Assembly: GCF_006337125.1 (NCBI RefSeq)
Contig: NZ_CP040887.1
Coordinates: 186,001 to 250,000, forward strand
Direction: 5' to 3'
Source: Serinicoccus chungangensis
GTDB taxonomy: Bacteria; Actinomycetota; Actinomycetes; Actinomycetales; Dermatophilaceae
DNA: 64,000 nt
The notes under the pieces: generated by a model
Seen by the model: the letters and a program-made list of their open reading frames with translations, nothing else
Databases searched by the model: none
Told to the model about the DNA's origin: nothing
Position numbers and translations under genes: made by a program
Shown here: in pieces, positions 33,373 through 42,702 of the stretch
Position numbering within the stretch: position 1 is the stretch's first letter
Layout: each line of letters starts with the position of its first letter

Positions 33373-34827
33373 ATGAAGCTCCTGCTCACCTCGGGCGGGG
33401 TCACCAACCCCAGCATCGAGCAGGCCCTCGTCTCGCTCCTGGGCAAGCCCGTCGCCGCGTCGACGGCCCTGGCCATCCCGACCGCGACCTACGGCCACAC
33501 GATGTGCGACCCCGGGAACGCCTGGCGCTTCCTCACCGGTGCGTCGGGCGCGATGTGCGGCCTGGGCTGGGCCTCCCTCGGCGTCCTCGAGCTCACCGCG
33601 CTGCCCAGCGTGCCCCGCGAGCGCTGGGTGCCCTGGGTCGAGCAGGCGGACGCGCTGCTGGTCGACGGCGGCGACGCGACCTACCTCGCCCACTGGATGC
33701 GCGAGTCCGGGCTCGCCGACCTGCTGCCGGCGCTGACGGACACCGTGTGGGTCGGGCTGAGCGCCGGCAGCATGGTGCTGACCCCCCGGATCGGTGAGCC
33801 GTTCGTCACCTGGCGCCCCGAGGGCTGGAGCGACGAGACGCTCGGTGTCGTGGACTTCTCGATCTACCCGCACGTCGGGATGAACCCCCTGGAGGGCGCG
33901 GACCGGTGGCTGGCACCGCTGGGGGTGCCCGCCTACGCGCTCGACGACCAGAGCGCCGTCCAGGTGGTCGACGGGGAGGTCACGGTCGTCTCCGAGGGGG
34001 TCTGGCGGCACCTGCCCGCGGTCGACGGTGGAGGCCGCGGCCAGCGGAGGGACGAGGAGGACCGCGGGGCGACCCCGGCGCCGGAGGAGCCGCCCGCCCC
34101 GCGCGAGTTCCGGGGGGAGGACCTGAGCGGCGCGCGCTTCGTGGGGTGCTCGCTGACCGGTGCCGTCCTGCGCGGCGTCGACGTGGACGGGGCCGAGATC
34201 GACGCGCCGTGGCTGCTGGAGGGCGACGGGACGCTGCAGGTGAACGGGGTGGACGTCGCGCCCCTCGTCGACGCCGAGCTCGACCGGCGCTTCCCCGGCC
34301 GGGCGCTGCGCCGGGCCCGGGACCCGGAGGGGCTGCGGGAGGCGTGGGCCGCACTGGAGGTCGCCTGGGCGGCAGCCGTCTCGCGCGCCGAGGGTATGCA
34401 GCCCGGGACCGTCGACATCTCCGTCGCCGGGGAGTGGAGCTTCGCGCAGACGCTGCGCCACCTCGTCATGGCGACCGACACCTGGCTGGGCAGGGCGGTG
34501 CTCGACCTGCCCGACCCCTACCACGCCCTGGGTCAGCCGAACGACGAGTACGCCCTGGACGGGCACGACCCCGCGGTCTTCCACGAGACCGACCCGAGCT
34601 GGGAGCGGGTGCTGCAGGTCCGCGCCGAGCGGGTGGCAATGGTCCGCGACCACCTCGCCACCGTCACGGCGGGTGACCTCGAGGTGCCGCGGAACAACCC
34701 GTGGGCGCCGGCATACCGCGAGTCGACGCTCTCCTGCCTGCGGACGATCCTCGAGGAGGAGTGGGAGCACCTGCGGTTCGCGACGCGCGACCTGGACGTC
34801 CTCGACGCCAGGGGCACGGGGACGTGA
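33373..34827 (+). CDS. Peptidase E (S51)-like domain fused to a DinB-type domain
   Basis: A 484-aa single open frame. Residues 1-215 match the S51/type 1 glutamine-amidotransferase-like group: LLLTSGG start, a DGGDATYL strand and the nucleophile elbow G-L-S130-A-G-S. Residues 240-275 are a short pentapeptide-like stretch (DLSGARFVGCSLTGAVLRGV), and residues about 310-480 form a DinB_2/mycothiol-dependent-enzyme-like helical bundle (WSFAQTLRHLVMATDTWL ... EEEWEHLRFATRDLD). The two halves normally exist as separate proteins. The nucleophile Ser is kept; DinB metal His residues are partly present (H in LRHLV and EEWEHL). Function is unknown. A ribosome site AAGGGA precedes ATG 33373. Confidence 0.85.
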   Translation: MKLLLTSGGVTNPSIEQALVSLLGKPVAASTALAIPTATYGHTMCDPGNAWRFLTGASGAMCGLGWASLGVLELTALPSVPRERWVPWVEQADALLVDGGDATYLAHWMRESGLADLLPALTDTVWVGLSAGSMVLTPRIGEPFVTWRPEGWSDETLGVVDFSIYPHVGMNPLEGADRWLAPLGVPAYALDDQSAVQVVDGEVTVVSEGVWRHLPAVDGGGRGQRRDEEDRGATPAPEEPPAPREFRGEDLSGARFVGCSLTGAVLRGVDVDGAEIDAPWLLEGDGTLQVNGVDVAPLVDAELDRRFPGRALRRARDPEGLREAWAALEVAWAAAVSRAEGMQPGTVDISVAGEWSFAQTLRHLVMATDTWLGRAVLDLPDPYHALGQPNDEYALDGHDPAVFHETDPSWERVLQVRAERVAMVRDHLATVTAGDLEVPRNNPWAPAYRESTLSCLRTILEEEWEHLRFATRDLDVLDARGTGT

Positions 34828-34863
34828 GCAGTCTCACGTGCTGACCCGTCGACGCTGGTCAGC
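34822..34863 (+). terminator. Two consecutive hairpins at the end of the S51/DinB gene
   Basis: acgtgag/ctcacgt (34822-34828 with 34833-34839) overlaps the stop codon, and gctgacc/ggtcagc (34840-34846 with 34857-34863) follows directly. The remaining leader to 34998 holds a small ccggt/accgg repeat; I could not recognise a c-di-AMP riboswitch. Confidence 0.5.
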
Positions 34864-34989
34864 GGGGTGCTCCGCCGGTTCCTGACCGGAGTCTGACCGC
34901 GAGGTGGGCGCCACGTCCAGACTTCGCCGTCACGGTGGAGACGGTCGTGGGGGAGCCTGCGGCCGCTTCCCTGTACTCGACCCCCCTGA

Positions 34990-35838
<849 letters not shown>

Positions 35839-35848
35839 CGCGACGCAC

Positions 35849-35903
35849 GGTGGCCCGGACCCCGACCCCCTCGCTCGCGCGACGGGGTGGGGTCCGGGCC
35901 ACC
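35849..35903. terminator. Bidirectional terminator between the Rpf-like gene and a lipoprotein gene
   Basis: ggtggcccggacccc pairs with ggggtccgggccacc, and the stem extends inward to gacccc/ggggt with one bulge. The stem is about 20 bp with a 14-nt loop. One GGCATACC copy (35904-35911) abuts its right foot. Confidence 0.8.
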
Positions 35904-35924
35904 GGCATACCCGGGGGTCCGGGG

Positions 35925-36428
35925 TCAGGCCGCGCAGGCCTCCTCGAGCTCGGACTGGGCCGCCTCGGAGTCGGACACGTCGACGTCGGGGATCGCGATG
36001 ACGTCCTCGGTGCGGGTCCCCTCCTCGACGACGGCGTCGTTGACCTCCTCGAAGGGCGCGTTGATGCGCTCCAGCAGGGCCGCGTGGTCCCCCTCTGCCT
36101 CCTCGGCCAGCGTCATGAGACGGCCGGAGAGCAGGGTCACCTCGGAGAAGCCGACGGGGTCGAGGTCGTCCCCGGAGCTCACGACGTCGCGCTGGGTGGC
36201 CGCGCGCTCGCTGAGCGGGGTCCCCTGGCCGGCGAAGAAGCCCTGGCAGGCGGGGTCGTCCGCGACCGCCATGCCCTCCTCCGACTGCTGCGCGTCGTCC
36301 TGCTCCTGGGTGCTCTCCTGCTGGGATGAGCTCTCAGGGGTGGTGCCCGCGTCCTCGTCCTCGGCCGAGCAGGCGGCGGTGAGGACCGCCAGGCTCATCA
36401 CGGTGGCCATGGTCAGGGCACGTCGCAT
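35925..36428 (-). CDS. Small predicted lipoprotein
   Basis: A 167-aa protein. A short basic start and hydrophobic core end in the lipobox LTAAC20. A disordered Ser/Gln/Glu/Asp segment of about 40 residues follows, then a helical C-terminal domain with two Cys. ATG 36428 has an excellent AGGAGG site 9 nt upstream. I do not recognise the domain. It is probably attached to the outer face of the membrane. Confidence 0.8.
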   Translation of the reverse strand: MRRALTMATVMSLAVLTAACSAEDEDAGTTPESSSQQESTQEQDDAQQSEEGMAVADDPACQGFFAGQGTPLSERAATQRDVVSSGDDLDPVGFSEVTLLSGRLMTLAEEAEGDHAALLERINAPFEEVNDAVVEEGTRTEDVIAIPDVDVSDSEAAQSELEEACAA

Positions 36429-36578
36429 CAGATCATTCCTCCTTGGTGGATGGTCGCCGTCCGACATGGACGGCGCGAACCGCGCGCATCGAGGCCCCCA
36501 GCCGCGTCACGTGCGAGGATCCACCCTGCCTCACCCGTCCCGCCGCGGCGCGACCGGGTCGGCCGAGCCCGGTGCGGG

Positions 36579-37082
36579 CTACCAGCCGTGCGTGCCCGGC
36601 GCGCCCTTGAAGGGGCCCCGCACCCGGGAGGTGATCCACCCGCCGTAGAAGCCGCCCTCCTGCGGCTGCACCCGCTCGCCGTCGACGTAGCAGCCGTCCT
36701 CCGGGTCGCTCGCCCCGTCGATGGCGCTGGGCATGACGGCCGCGTAGTCGGCGATCTCGCGGAAGGCCGGGGTCGGGTCCGGGTAGGTCCAGGCCGCCCG
36801 GCTCAACCGGGTGTCGCCCGCGACGAGGTCGAAGTAGGTCGCCGAGCCCTTGAACTCGCAGGTCGTGCGGCGGTTGTCGCGGGCCGGCTGCAGGACCCCC
36901 GTGACGAAGGCCCCGAGCGGGAGGTAGTAGGTCGGCGGGTGCGAGGTCTCCAGCACCCGGATCGCCGCCACGGTCTCGGCGATCGTCTGCCCGCCCACCC
37001 GGATGACGACGTGCTCCCCTCCGGAGGTGTCCACCGCCGGAGGTCGCGGGTAGTCCCAGACGGACTCGGTCTGTGCAGGCAT
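36579..37082 (-). CDS. DUF427-domain protein
   Basis: A 167-aa cytoplasmic protein. The DUF427 (PF04248-like) core is clear: VRVGG-type start (HVVIRVGGQTIAET), YYLPLGAF, and TTCEFKGSATYFDL. The family is common in actinobacteria and has no settled function. The ATG start lies inside a GGTATGCC motif and 6 nt after a TATGGT -10 box, so the mRNA is probably leaderless. A weak hairpin (36553-36573) follows the stop. Confidence 0.9.
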   Translation of the reverse strand: MPAQTESVWDYPRPPAVDTSGGEHVVIRVGGQTIAETVAAIRVLETSHPPTYYLPLGAFVTGVLQPARDNRRTTCEFKGSATYFDLVAGDTRLSRAAWTYPDPTPAFREIADYAAVMPSAIDGASDPEDGCYVDGERVQPQEGGFYGGWITSRVRGPFKGAPGTHGW

Positions 37083-37088
37083 ACCCCG

Positions 37089-37094
37089 ACCATA
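37089..37094 (-). promoter_or_regulatory. -10 box of a leaderless promoter (DUF427 gene)
   Basis: TATGGT on the minus strand, 6 nt before ATG 37082; no ribosome site is present. Confidence 0.5.
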
Positions 37095-37130
37095 GGGGCG
37101 CGCGGCCTGTCGTGACCAATGGGTCGCCGC

Positions 37131-39137
37131 TCACCCGCGCCGGTCGAGGACCTCGGCGAGGGCATCGCCGAGGGGGGCGGCGAGCTCCCGCGACCGGGTG
37201 CCGCTGAGGTGGTTGCCGTCGGCCCACACCAGGGTGCTGCCGTCCACCGCGGGGCACCAGGCGTCCGGGCAGAGCTCCTCGGTGAGGTCGAGCAGCCCCA
37301 CCTGCGGGGCCTGCTCCAGCGCCAGCCGTACCGGTGGGGCGGTCAGGTCCTGCGAGGGCCCGAGCGGCCACCCGCACGCCGTGAGGTCCTCGAGGTGCGC
37401 GGCGACGCACTCCGGCGGGTCCTGCTCGAAGCGGGGCGTGGGGGCGATCGTCGCGACGGGTGCCCCCGAGGCGCCCAGCGCCTGCCAGGCGCGGGCCATG
37501 CCGCCGGCCATGAGCGCGTGACCGTCCTCGGAGCGGACCACCTCCCCGTCGACCCACAGCCGGGGTATGGGCACCTGGGCCGTGACGACGGCGGCGGGGG
37601 GGTCGGCGACGACCGACCGCGTGACCTCGTGCAGCCAGGAGCGGCAGTCCTCGCGGGGGTCCGACCCGGCCATGGGGACGACGTCCGCCGCGGGGCACGA
37701 CGTCCTCGCCACCAGCTCCACGCGCCACCCTCGCTGCCTCCCGGCCTCCGCGAGCGCCGGCATCCACATCACCGCGTGCGAGTCGCCCACCAGGACCACC
37801 CGGGTGTCGCTCTCGACGTCGCCGTCCACGCAGACCGTCGCCGAGCCTGCGCCGCCCAGGTTCGCGCACCCGTCGTAGAAGGGGGTGTAGACGTCCTCGC
37901 GGGCGGAGGCGGGCGCCGGCTGCAGCTGCTGCGCCTGGGCCGGGACGGTGGACAGGACCCCGCCCGGCGTCGTCGTGGCCGTCGCCACGAGCACGGCGCC
38001 GACCCCCGCGGCGCCGGCGACGGCATACCCCGTGACGGTACGGCCGAGTGCCCGGGAGGTCTGCCGCACCGGCGCGGGCGGGATCCGCCCACGGAACGGC
38101 GTCTCGACGAAGCGGTAGGACAGCCAGGCGACCGGGAGCGTGAGCGCGAGGACGAGCAGGTTGACGCCCCACGGGAGGGTCTCGGCGCCGAGCAGGGCGC
38201 CGGCAGCGACGAGCAGCGGCCAGTGCCAGAGGTAGAGCGAGTAGGACACGTCGCCGAGCCACCGGGCCGGTCGCAGGCCCAGACCCCGGTCGACCACGCC
38301 ACCGGCCCGGACGAACGGTCCGCCGAGGAGCACGGCCACGGTCCCCAGCGTCGGTGCCAGCGCCGCGGTGCCGGGGAACGCCGTCGTCGCGTCGAGGAGG
38401 ACCGCCGAGGCGAGCACGGCGCCCAGACCCAGGAGCACGAGCGCAGCCGCGGCCGAGGGACCCGGACGCCGGGCGGCCCACCAGGGCCAGAGAGCGCCGA
38501 GGACGGCGCCGAGCGCGAGCTCCCAGACCCGGGTGGTCGTGACGAAGTAGGCGCGGCCGGGGTCGGCCTGCGACAGCCAGGCGGACCAGGCCAGCGAGAG
38601 CGCGCCGGCGACGCCGGCGACCGTCGCCACGCGGGCGGTCGCCGACCCCCGGCCGAGCCGGACCGGCGCCGCCACCGCGAGGGCGAGCACCACCGGCCAT
38701 ACCAGGTAGAACTGCTCCTCCACGGCGAGGGACCAGAAGTGCTGCAGCGGTGACGGGGCCGAGTCCGCCGCCAGGTAGTCGACGGAGCGGGCGGCCAGCC
38801 GCCAGTTGACGACGTAGACCGTGCTCGCCGCGAGGTCGCCGGCGATGTCCCGCCACCGGGTGCTGGGGAGCAGGGTGACGGTGAGCAGCGCCACTCCGAG
38901 GAGCGCCACCGCCGCTGCCGGCAGCAGCCGCCGGGCCCGGCGGAGCCAGAACCGGGGGAGGTCGAGGCGACCTCGCTCGGTGACCTCGGCCAGCAGGATC
39001 CGGGTCATGAGGAACCCCGAGACGACGAGGAAGACGTCGACCCCGACATACCCTCCGGTGAGCCCCGGGAGCCCCGCGTGCCACAGCAGCACCAGCGCGA
39101 CGGCGACCGCCCGGAGGGCCTGGATATCTGCGCGCAT
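37131..39137 (-). CDS. AT3 (OafA/YrhL-type) acyltransferase with C-terminal SGNH domain
   Basis: A 668-aa membrane protein. Ten or so hydrophobic helices in residues 1-370 carry the acyltransferase-3 motifs LLWHAG (His20), GGYVGVDVFLVVSGFLM and HFWSLAVEEQFYLVWP. The extracytoplasmic C-terminal SGNH-like domain has G-D-S453-H and a late WADGNHLS motif that supplies D and H. Such proteins O-acetylate peptidoglycan or other surface glycans, moving the acyl group across the membrane to the SGNH domain. The glycan target is unknown. A TAGGAT box at 39174-39179 (minus strand) is a candidate -10. Confidence 0.93.
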   Translation of the reverse strand: MRADIQALRAVAVALVLLWHAGLPGLTGGYVGVDVFLVVSGFLMTRILLAEVTERGRLDLPRFWLRRARRLLPAAAVALLGVALLTVTLLPSTRWRDIAGDLAASTVYVVNWRLAARSVDYLAADSAPSPLQHFWSLAVEEQFYLVWPVVLALAVAAPVRLGRGSATARVATVAGVAGALSLAWSAWLSQADPGRAYFVTTTRVWELALGAVLGALWPWWAARRPGPSAAAALVLLGLGAVLASAVLLDATTAFPGTAALAPTLGTVAVLLGGPFVRAGGVVDRGLGLRPARWLGDVSYSLYLWHWPLLVAAGALLGAETLPWGVNLLVLALTLPVAWLSYRFVETPFRGRIPPAPVRQTSRALGRTVTGYAVAGAAGVGAVLVATATTTPGGVLSTVPAQAQQLQPAPASAREDVYTPFYDGCANLGGAGSATVCVDGDVESDTRVVLVGDSHAVMWMPALAEAGRQRGWRVELVARTSCPAADVVPMAGSDPREDCRSWLHEVTRSVVADPPAAVVTAQVPIPRLWVDGEVVRSEDGHALMAGGMARAWQALGASGAPVATIAPTPRFEQDPPECVAAHLEDLTACGWPLGPSQDLTAPPVRLALEQAPQVGLLDLTEELCPDAWCPAVDGSTLVWADGNHLSGTRSRELAAPLGDALAEVLDRRG

Positions 39138-39190
39138 CGAACCGGTGTCCCCGCATCCTCGTGGTCCCCGCGCATCCTACGCCCGGGCGC

Positions 39191-39196
39191 TACGCT
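39191..39196 (+). promoter_or_regulatory. -10 box of a leaderless promoter
   Basis: TACGCT, 6 nt before ATG 39203, with no ribosome site between. Confidence 0.55.
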
Positions 39197-39202
39197 TCCC
39201 GG

Positions 39203-39736
39203 ATGAACGATCGTGCGGGCCGTGTGTCGGCCGGGCTCGACAAGGTCCGGAACCTGCTCGGCCGGTCCCGGCCGACCGACGACGAGCCCCGGGTGCGGGC
39301 CCTGCCCGACCCCGGCGAGGGCTCCGTCGGCGAGCTGCCGCTCACCCCCGAGTCGCGCAAGATCGGCGAGGCGGAGCGGACCCGGATCGACGCCGGACTG
39401 GCCGCGGTGGCGGCGGACGGCGTGGACGTCGACGACCTGGCGTCCATCAGCGCCGGGCTGGACCGGGCGCTGGCCGCCTGGCTCGCGACCCGGGGCGCCG
39501 ACGGGCACCACGACGAGGTCGTGGAGCGGTATGCCGTCGCCGTCGGGGAGCACCTGCACCGGCACACCGACCTGGCCTGGGAGGTGGTCACCGACGTCTT
39601 CGGCACCGACCTCGCGGTCGCCGCGGGCGACTTCGTCGTCGTCCCCTCCAACCTCGTCGCCGTCCGCTGGATGCGGCGCGAACGCGCGTGGGTCCCCCAG
39701 GTCGTGGGGCACATCGTCGAGGTCCGCAGCCGCTGA
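39203..39736 (+). CDS. Hypothetical protein, possibly DUF3806-like
   Basis: A 177-aa cytoplasmic protein without membrane segments. A basic N-terminal 40 residues lead into a domain with YAVAVGEHLHRHTDLAWEVV and GDFVVVPSNLVAVRWM, which resembles the DUF3806 layout, but I am not certain. The leaderless-type promoter directly before ATG 39203 supports this start over the in-frame ATG at 39161. It is divergent from the acyltransferase gene and convergent with the channel gene. Confidence 0.7.
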   Translation: MNDRAGRVSAGLDKVRNLLGRSRPTDDEPRVRALPDPGEGSVGELPLTPESRKIGEAERTRIDAGLAAVAADGVDVDDLASISAGLDRALAAWLATRGADGHHDEVVERYAVAVGEHLHRHTDLAWEVVTDVFGTDLAVAAGDFVVVPSNLVAVRWMRRERAWVPQVVGHIVEVRSR

Positions 39737-39773
39737 CCCTCGGGACGTCTCGACGTCTCGACGTCTCTTGGCC

Positions 39774-41552
39774 TCAGCCCTCGTCGGGCGGGGGGACGGG
39801 CCCGCGCGAGGCCGTGGCCCTCTCCCGGCCGGTGACCTTCTGCAGCTGGCGGAAGACCCAGGCCGTGGCGACCTCGCGGCCGGTGGCGACGTACTCGACG
39901 GCCGAGTCGTGGAAGACCGTGGAGCGGACCACCGCCAGGTCGAGCTCGCGGCCCAGCAGCAGCAGCGTGTCGCCCTCCTTGAGCTTCTCGTCCATGCCCG
40001 GGGTGAAGACGCGGCGTCCGGCGCGCACCAGCACCGCGGGGTAGACGGCCAGCCGCACGTCGCGCTCGTCCGGGTCGCGCACCAGGTCGCCGAGCGTCAG
40101 CTCGTGCTCGTTGAGCCACCGCACCACGGCCGGGGCGCTCGTGAAGTCGAGGTCCAGGCGGGTGGAGATCGGGGTCTCGTCCCCCACCACGGCGACGATC
40201 TCGTCCATGACCCGGCGGTCCCACTCGTCGTCCTCGTGCAGGACGTGGTCGATGAAGCTCCAGTAGTTCGGCGAGGTGATCCGGGCGACCGCCTCTCTGG
40301 CGAGCAGCTCGGTGGGGATGAAGACCGAGTCGGCGTCGAAGGCCTGCAGGGGCGCAGCGTTGACCGCGGAGTTCTGGCGCACGGCGATGAAGAGCTGGTC
40401 GTTCTCGATCCGCGCGTGCGCGGCGTTGGCCATGTTGACGATGTCGGACTCGGCCCCGGCGATGAACCCCACCGCGTCGGAGACGTCGGGGCGGCCGTCC
40501 GCGGGGTCGACGAGGATGACGTCCAGCCCGGCGCTCTCGAGGTCGCGGGTCACCTCGAAGCCGAAGGTGCCGTCGGCGCAGACCACCCACTGGCCGTCGG
40601 TGAGGTGCGAGAGACGGTGCGGCAGGTTGGAGCCGCGCTTGCTCATGAGCCAGGACGCCAGCCGGAACCCGGCCGGACGGCGCAGCGCCATGACGAGGTA
40701 GGCGCCGTAGCGGTCGAAGGGGTTGATGATGACGTCCGCGGCGAAGTCGTGCATCTGCTGGGCGTGCTCGCGGTCGCTGCAGCGCGCGATGACCATGAGC
40801 TCGGGCCGGAGCAGGTTGACCGACATGACGACCGACAGGTTGGTCTCGTCGCTGTCGGTGAGGGCGAGCACCGCCTCGCAGTGGTCGTGCCCCAGACCCG
40901 CGAGACCGAGCATGCGCGGGTCCCGCCCGCTGGCGGCGAAGCCGGGGTGGTCGCTGGAGTAGCCGTCGAGGGCGAGCTGCTGGACCCGCTCCGGGTCCTC
41001 GTCGAGGACGACGAAGTCGCGGCCCTGGTCCTCCAGCGCCCGGCACACCGCCTCGCCGGCCTGGCCGTAGCCGACGACGAGGACGAAGGGGTTCTGGATG
41101 CCGCGCACCTTGCGCCCGAAGCGCTGCAGCCGGATGGCCTGGCGGAAGGTCTGCTCCTGCGACAGGGACAGCAGGGCGCCGATGCTGTAGGACCAGGCGA
41201 TGACGCAGGCGTAGATGGTCGCCGTGACCCACATCCGCTGGGCGTAGCTGAACTCGTGCGGCACCTCGCCGTAGCCGATGGTCAGGCCGGTGTAGCTGAT
41301 GACGTAGAAGCTGTCGAAGACGGCCAGCCGCTCGGGGTTCTCCTCGGTGCCCGGCATCATGCTGAGCCCGAAGGTCATGATCGCGAAGACGCTGACGATG
41401 ACGACCAGCGGCGTGCGCATGCGGCGCAGGACGAGGAAGACCGCGTCGGTCGTCGGCAGCTCCATCGGCACGTCGACGCGGTAGCGGCGCAGCGAGTCCG
41501 GGCGCGGCCGCGCCGGCTTGCCGCGGCCGAGGAGCTGGAGGAGGTTGGCCAT
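39774..41552 (-). CDS. Castor/Pollux-like potassium channel protein with two RCK domains
   Basis: A 592-aa protein. Two membrane helices (about residues 47-66 and 106-130) flank a pore loop with the filter T91-I-G-Y-G95-E. Two TrkA-N/RCK-type Rossmann regions follow: VLVVGYGQAGEAVCRALE (about residues 155-290) and a second from about 340, ending in TrkA-C-like segments. This arrangement is seen in actinobacterial Castor-like ion channels. Likely role: ligand-gated K+ (or other cation) flux. The gene lies 15 bp downstream of the small membrane protein gene, so they probably form an operon. Confidence 0.9.
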   Translation of the reverse strand: MANLLQLLGRGKPARPRPDSLRRYRVDVPMELPTTDAVFLVLRRMRTPLVVIVSVFAIMTFGLSMMPGTEENPERLAVFDSFYVISYTGLTIGYGEVPHEFSYAQRMWVTATIYACVIAWSYSIGALLSLSQEQTFRQAIRLQRFGRKVRGIQNPFVLVVGYGQAGEAVCRALEDQGRDFVVLDEDPERVQQLALDGYSSDHPGFAASGRDPRMLGLAGLGHDHCEAVLALTDSDETNLSVVMSVNLLRPELMVIARCSDREHAQQMHDFAADVIINPFDRYGAYLVMALRRPAGFRLASWLMSKRGSNLPHRLSHLTDGQWVVCADGTFGFEVTRDLESAGLDVILVDPADGRPDVSDAVGFIAGAESDIVNMANAAHARIENDQLFIAVRQNSAVNAAPLQAFDADSVFIPTELLAREAVARITSPNYWSFIDHVLHEDDEWDRRVMDEIVAVVGDETPISTRLDLDFTSAPAVVRWLNEHELTLGDLVRDPDERDVRLAVYPAVLVRAGRRVFTPGMDEKLKEGDTLLLLGRELDLAVVRSTVFHDSAVEYVATGREVATAWVFRQLQKVTGRERATASRGPVPPPDEG

Positions 41553-41567
41553 CGTGGGCGGCGCCGC

Positions 41568-41954
41568 TCAGCGGCGGCGGTAGGAGACCGTCTCCACGAC
41601 GAGCAGGACGATGGACACGATGTTGGCGAGCAGCGCCCCGGCCGCGATGGAGACCACGCTGCTCATGTGCTGACCGGTCAGCCCGCCCGGGTCGACGTGC
41701 CGGGCCCAGATCCACACGAGCGCGGCGACGATGAGCTGGATGCTGGCGACCAGCGAGGTGGCCAGGTGGACCGCGCCGATCTGGGTGCGGTCCCCGAACT
41801 TCAGGATGGTCGCGATGATGTTGACCACGACGGCGGCGTACAGCTCGTAGACGTTGTGCAGCCGAGGGTTGTCGATGTCGCCGAGGACGTACCCGAAGTT
41901 CAGGGTCGCCGCCAGCAGGACGAAGAAGCCGAACACGACTTTCTCAAGGTTCAC
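41568..41954 (-). CDS. Small four-helix membrane protein upstream of the channel
   Basis: A 128-aa protein with four hydrophobic segments (VVFGFFVLLAATLNFGYVLG, a second around NVYELYAAVVVNIIATIL, a third around LVASIQLIVAALVWIW, a fourth around LLANIVSIVLLVVE). I do not recognise the family. GTG 41954 was chosen because a TATCGT -10 box lies 7 nt upstream, giving a leaderless mRNA; GTG 41960 would overlap the promoter. Being cotranscribed with the channel, it may be an auxiliary subunit; this is inferred. Confidence 0.72.
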   Translation of the reverse strand: MNLEKVVFGFFVLLAATLNFGYVLGDIDNPRLHNVYELYAAVVVNIIATILKFGDRTQIGAVHLATSLVASIQLIVAALVWIWARHVDPGGLTGQHMSSVVSIAAGALLANIVSIVLLVVETVSYRRR

Positions 41955-41961
41955 AGCCACG

Positions 41962-42001
41962 ACGATAACGCCGCTGGTCTGTCGGTGCGGCTTTCTAGGA
42001 T
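41962..42001. promoter_or_regulatory. Back-to-back leaderless promoters
   Basis: The 54-bp gap between GTG 41954 (minus) and GTG 42009 (plus) holds TATCGT on the minus strand (41967-41962) and TAGGAT on the plus strand (41996-42001), each 7 nt before its start codon. Confidence 0.55.
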
Positions 42002-42008
42002 GGTAGGC

Positions 42009-42530
42009 GTGGAACTCGACGAGGCGGGGGCGCTGGCCCGGGGGTTGATGAGGCAGCACGGTCTGGCGGGCTGGGGGTTCGGCTTCGACCGGGCGAAGGT
42101 CCGCGCCGGGGCGTGCCACTGGACGGACCGGCGGATCACGTTGAGCCGGGCCATCACGGTGGCGCACGACGAGGGCCAGGTGCGCGAGACCGTCCTGCAC
42201 GAGGTCGCGCACGCGCTCGTCGGTCCCGGCCACGGCCACGACGCGGTATGGCGTGCCCGTGCCCGCTCGCTGGGGGCGACCGGGGAGCGGTGCTACGCCG
42301 TGGGGGCGGACGGTCCGGTGGTGCCGGGCCGCTGGCAGGGCCGGTGCGCGGCCGGGCACGTCGTGCAGCGGCACCGTCGACCCACCCGGGTCCTCGTCTG
42401 CACCCGCTGCCGGGGGGTGCCGGTGCGCGACCGGGTCATCGGCTGGAGGTTCGACGGGCGGGAGGTGACGCCCTCCGAGCTGGGGCCGCACGTGGCCGCG
42501 GCGATGCGCCGGCTGGAGCGGTCGACGTAG
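42009..42530 (+). CDS. SprT-like zinc metalloprotein
   Basis: A 173-aa protein. The zinc-protease motif H64-E-V-A-H68 is followed by a GPGHGHDAVW segment that supplies the third ligand, and by a C-terminal beta/zinc-ribbon-like part with two Cys pairs (RC/GH..., VCTRCRG). SprT-like domains include the DNA-protein crosslink protease Spartan; bacterial roles are largely unknown. GTG start with a leaderless-type promoter. Confidence 0.88.
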   Translation: MELDEAGALARGLMRQHGLAGWGFGFDRAKVRAGACHWTDRRITLSRAITVAHDEGQVRETVLHEVAHALVGPGHGHDAVWRARARSLGATGERCYAVGADGPVVPGRWQGRCAAGHVVQRHRRPTRVLVCTRCRGVPVRDRVIGWRFDGREVTPSELGPHVAAAMRRLERST

Positions 42531-42702
42531 CGTCCGGCGGGGGCGGGTCGGGGGCGCTGGTGCCTGCGTTCCGTGACCAAAGCGTGACCTCTCGGGGGCC
42601 TATAGCACGCCGGGACTGCGCTAGGTTCCGAGAGAGTTGCTCATGTGATGCATCCCTGTTCCGTGAGGCGGTGGCCGTGGGCGCTGACGGAGAGAGGAGC
42701 CA

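Noticed and set aside
35904..35920. A second CsoR-like site (atacccgggggt)
   Set aside because: Not a full palindrome; it is explained by a GGCATACC motif next to a G/C run. The same applies at 14950.
42531..42702. LacI-type operator before the sugar transporter
   Set aside because: No 14-bp palindrome with a central CG and A/T flanks was found; only a weak -10 candidate is visible.
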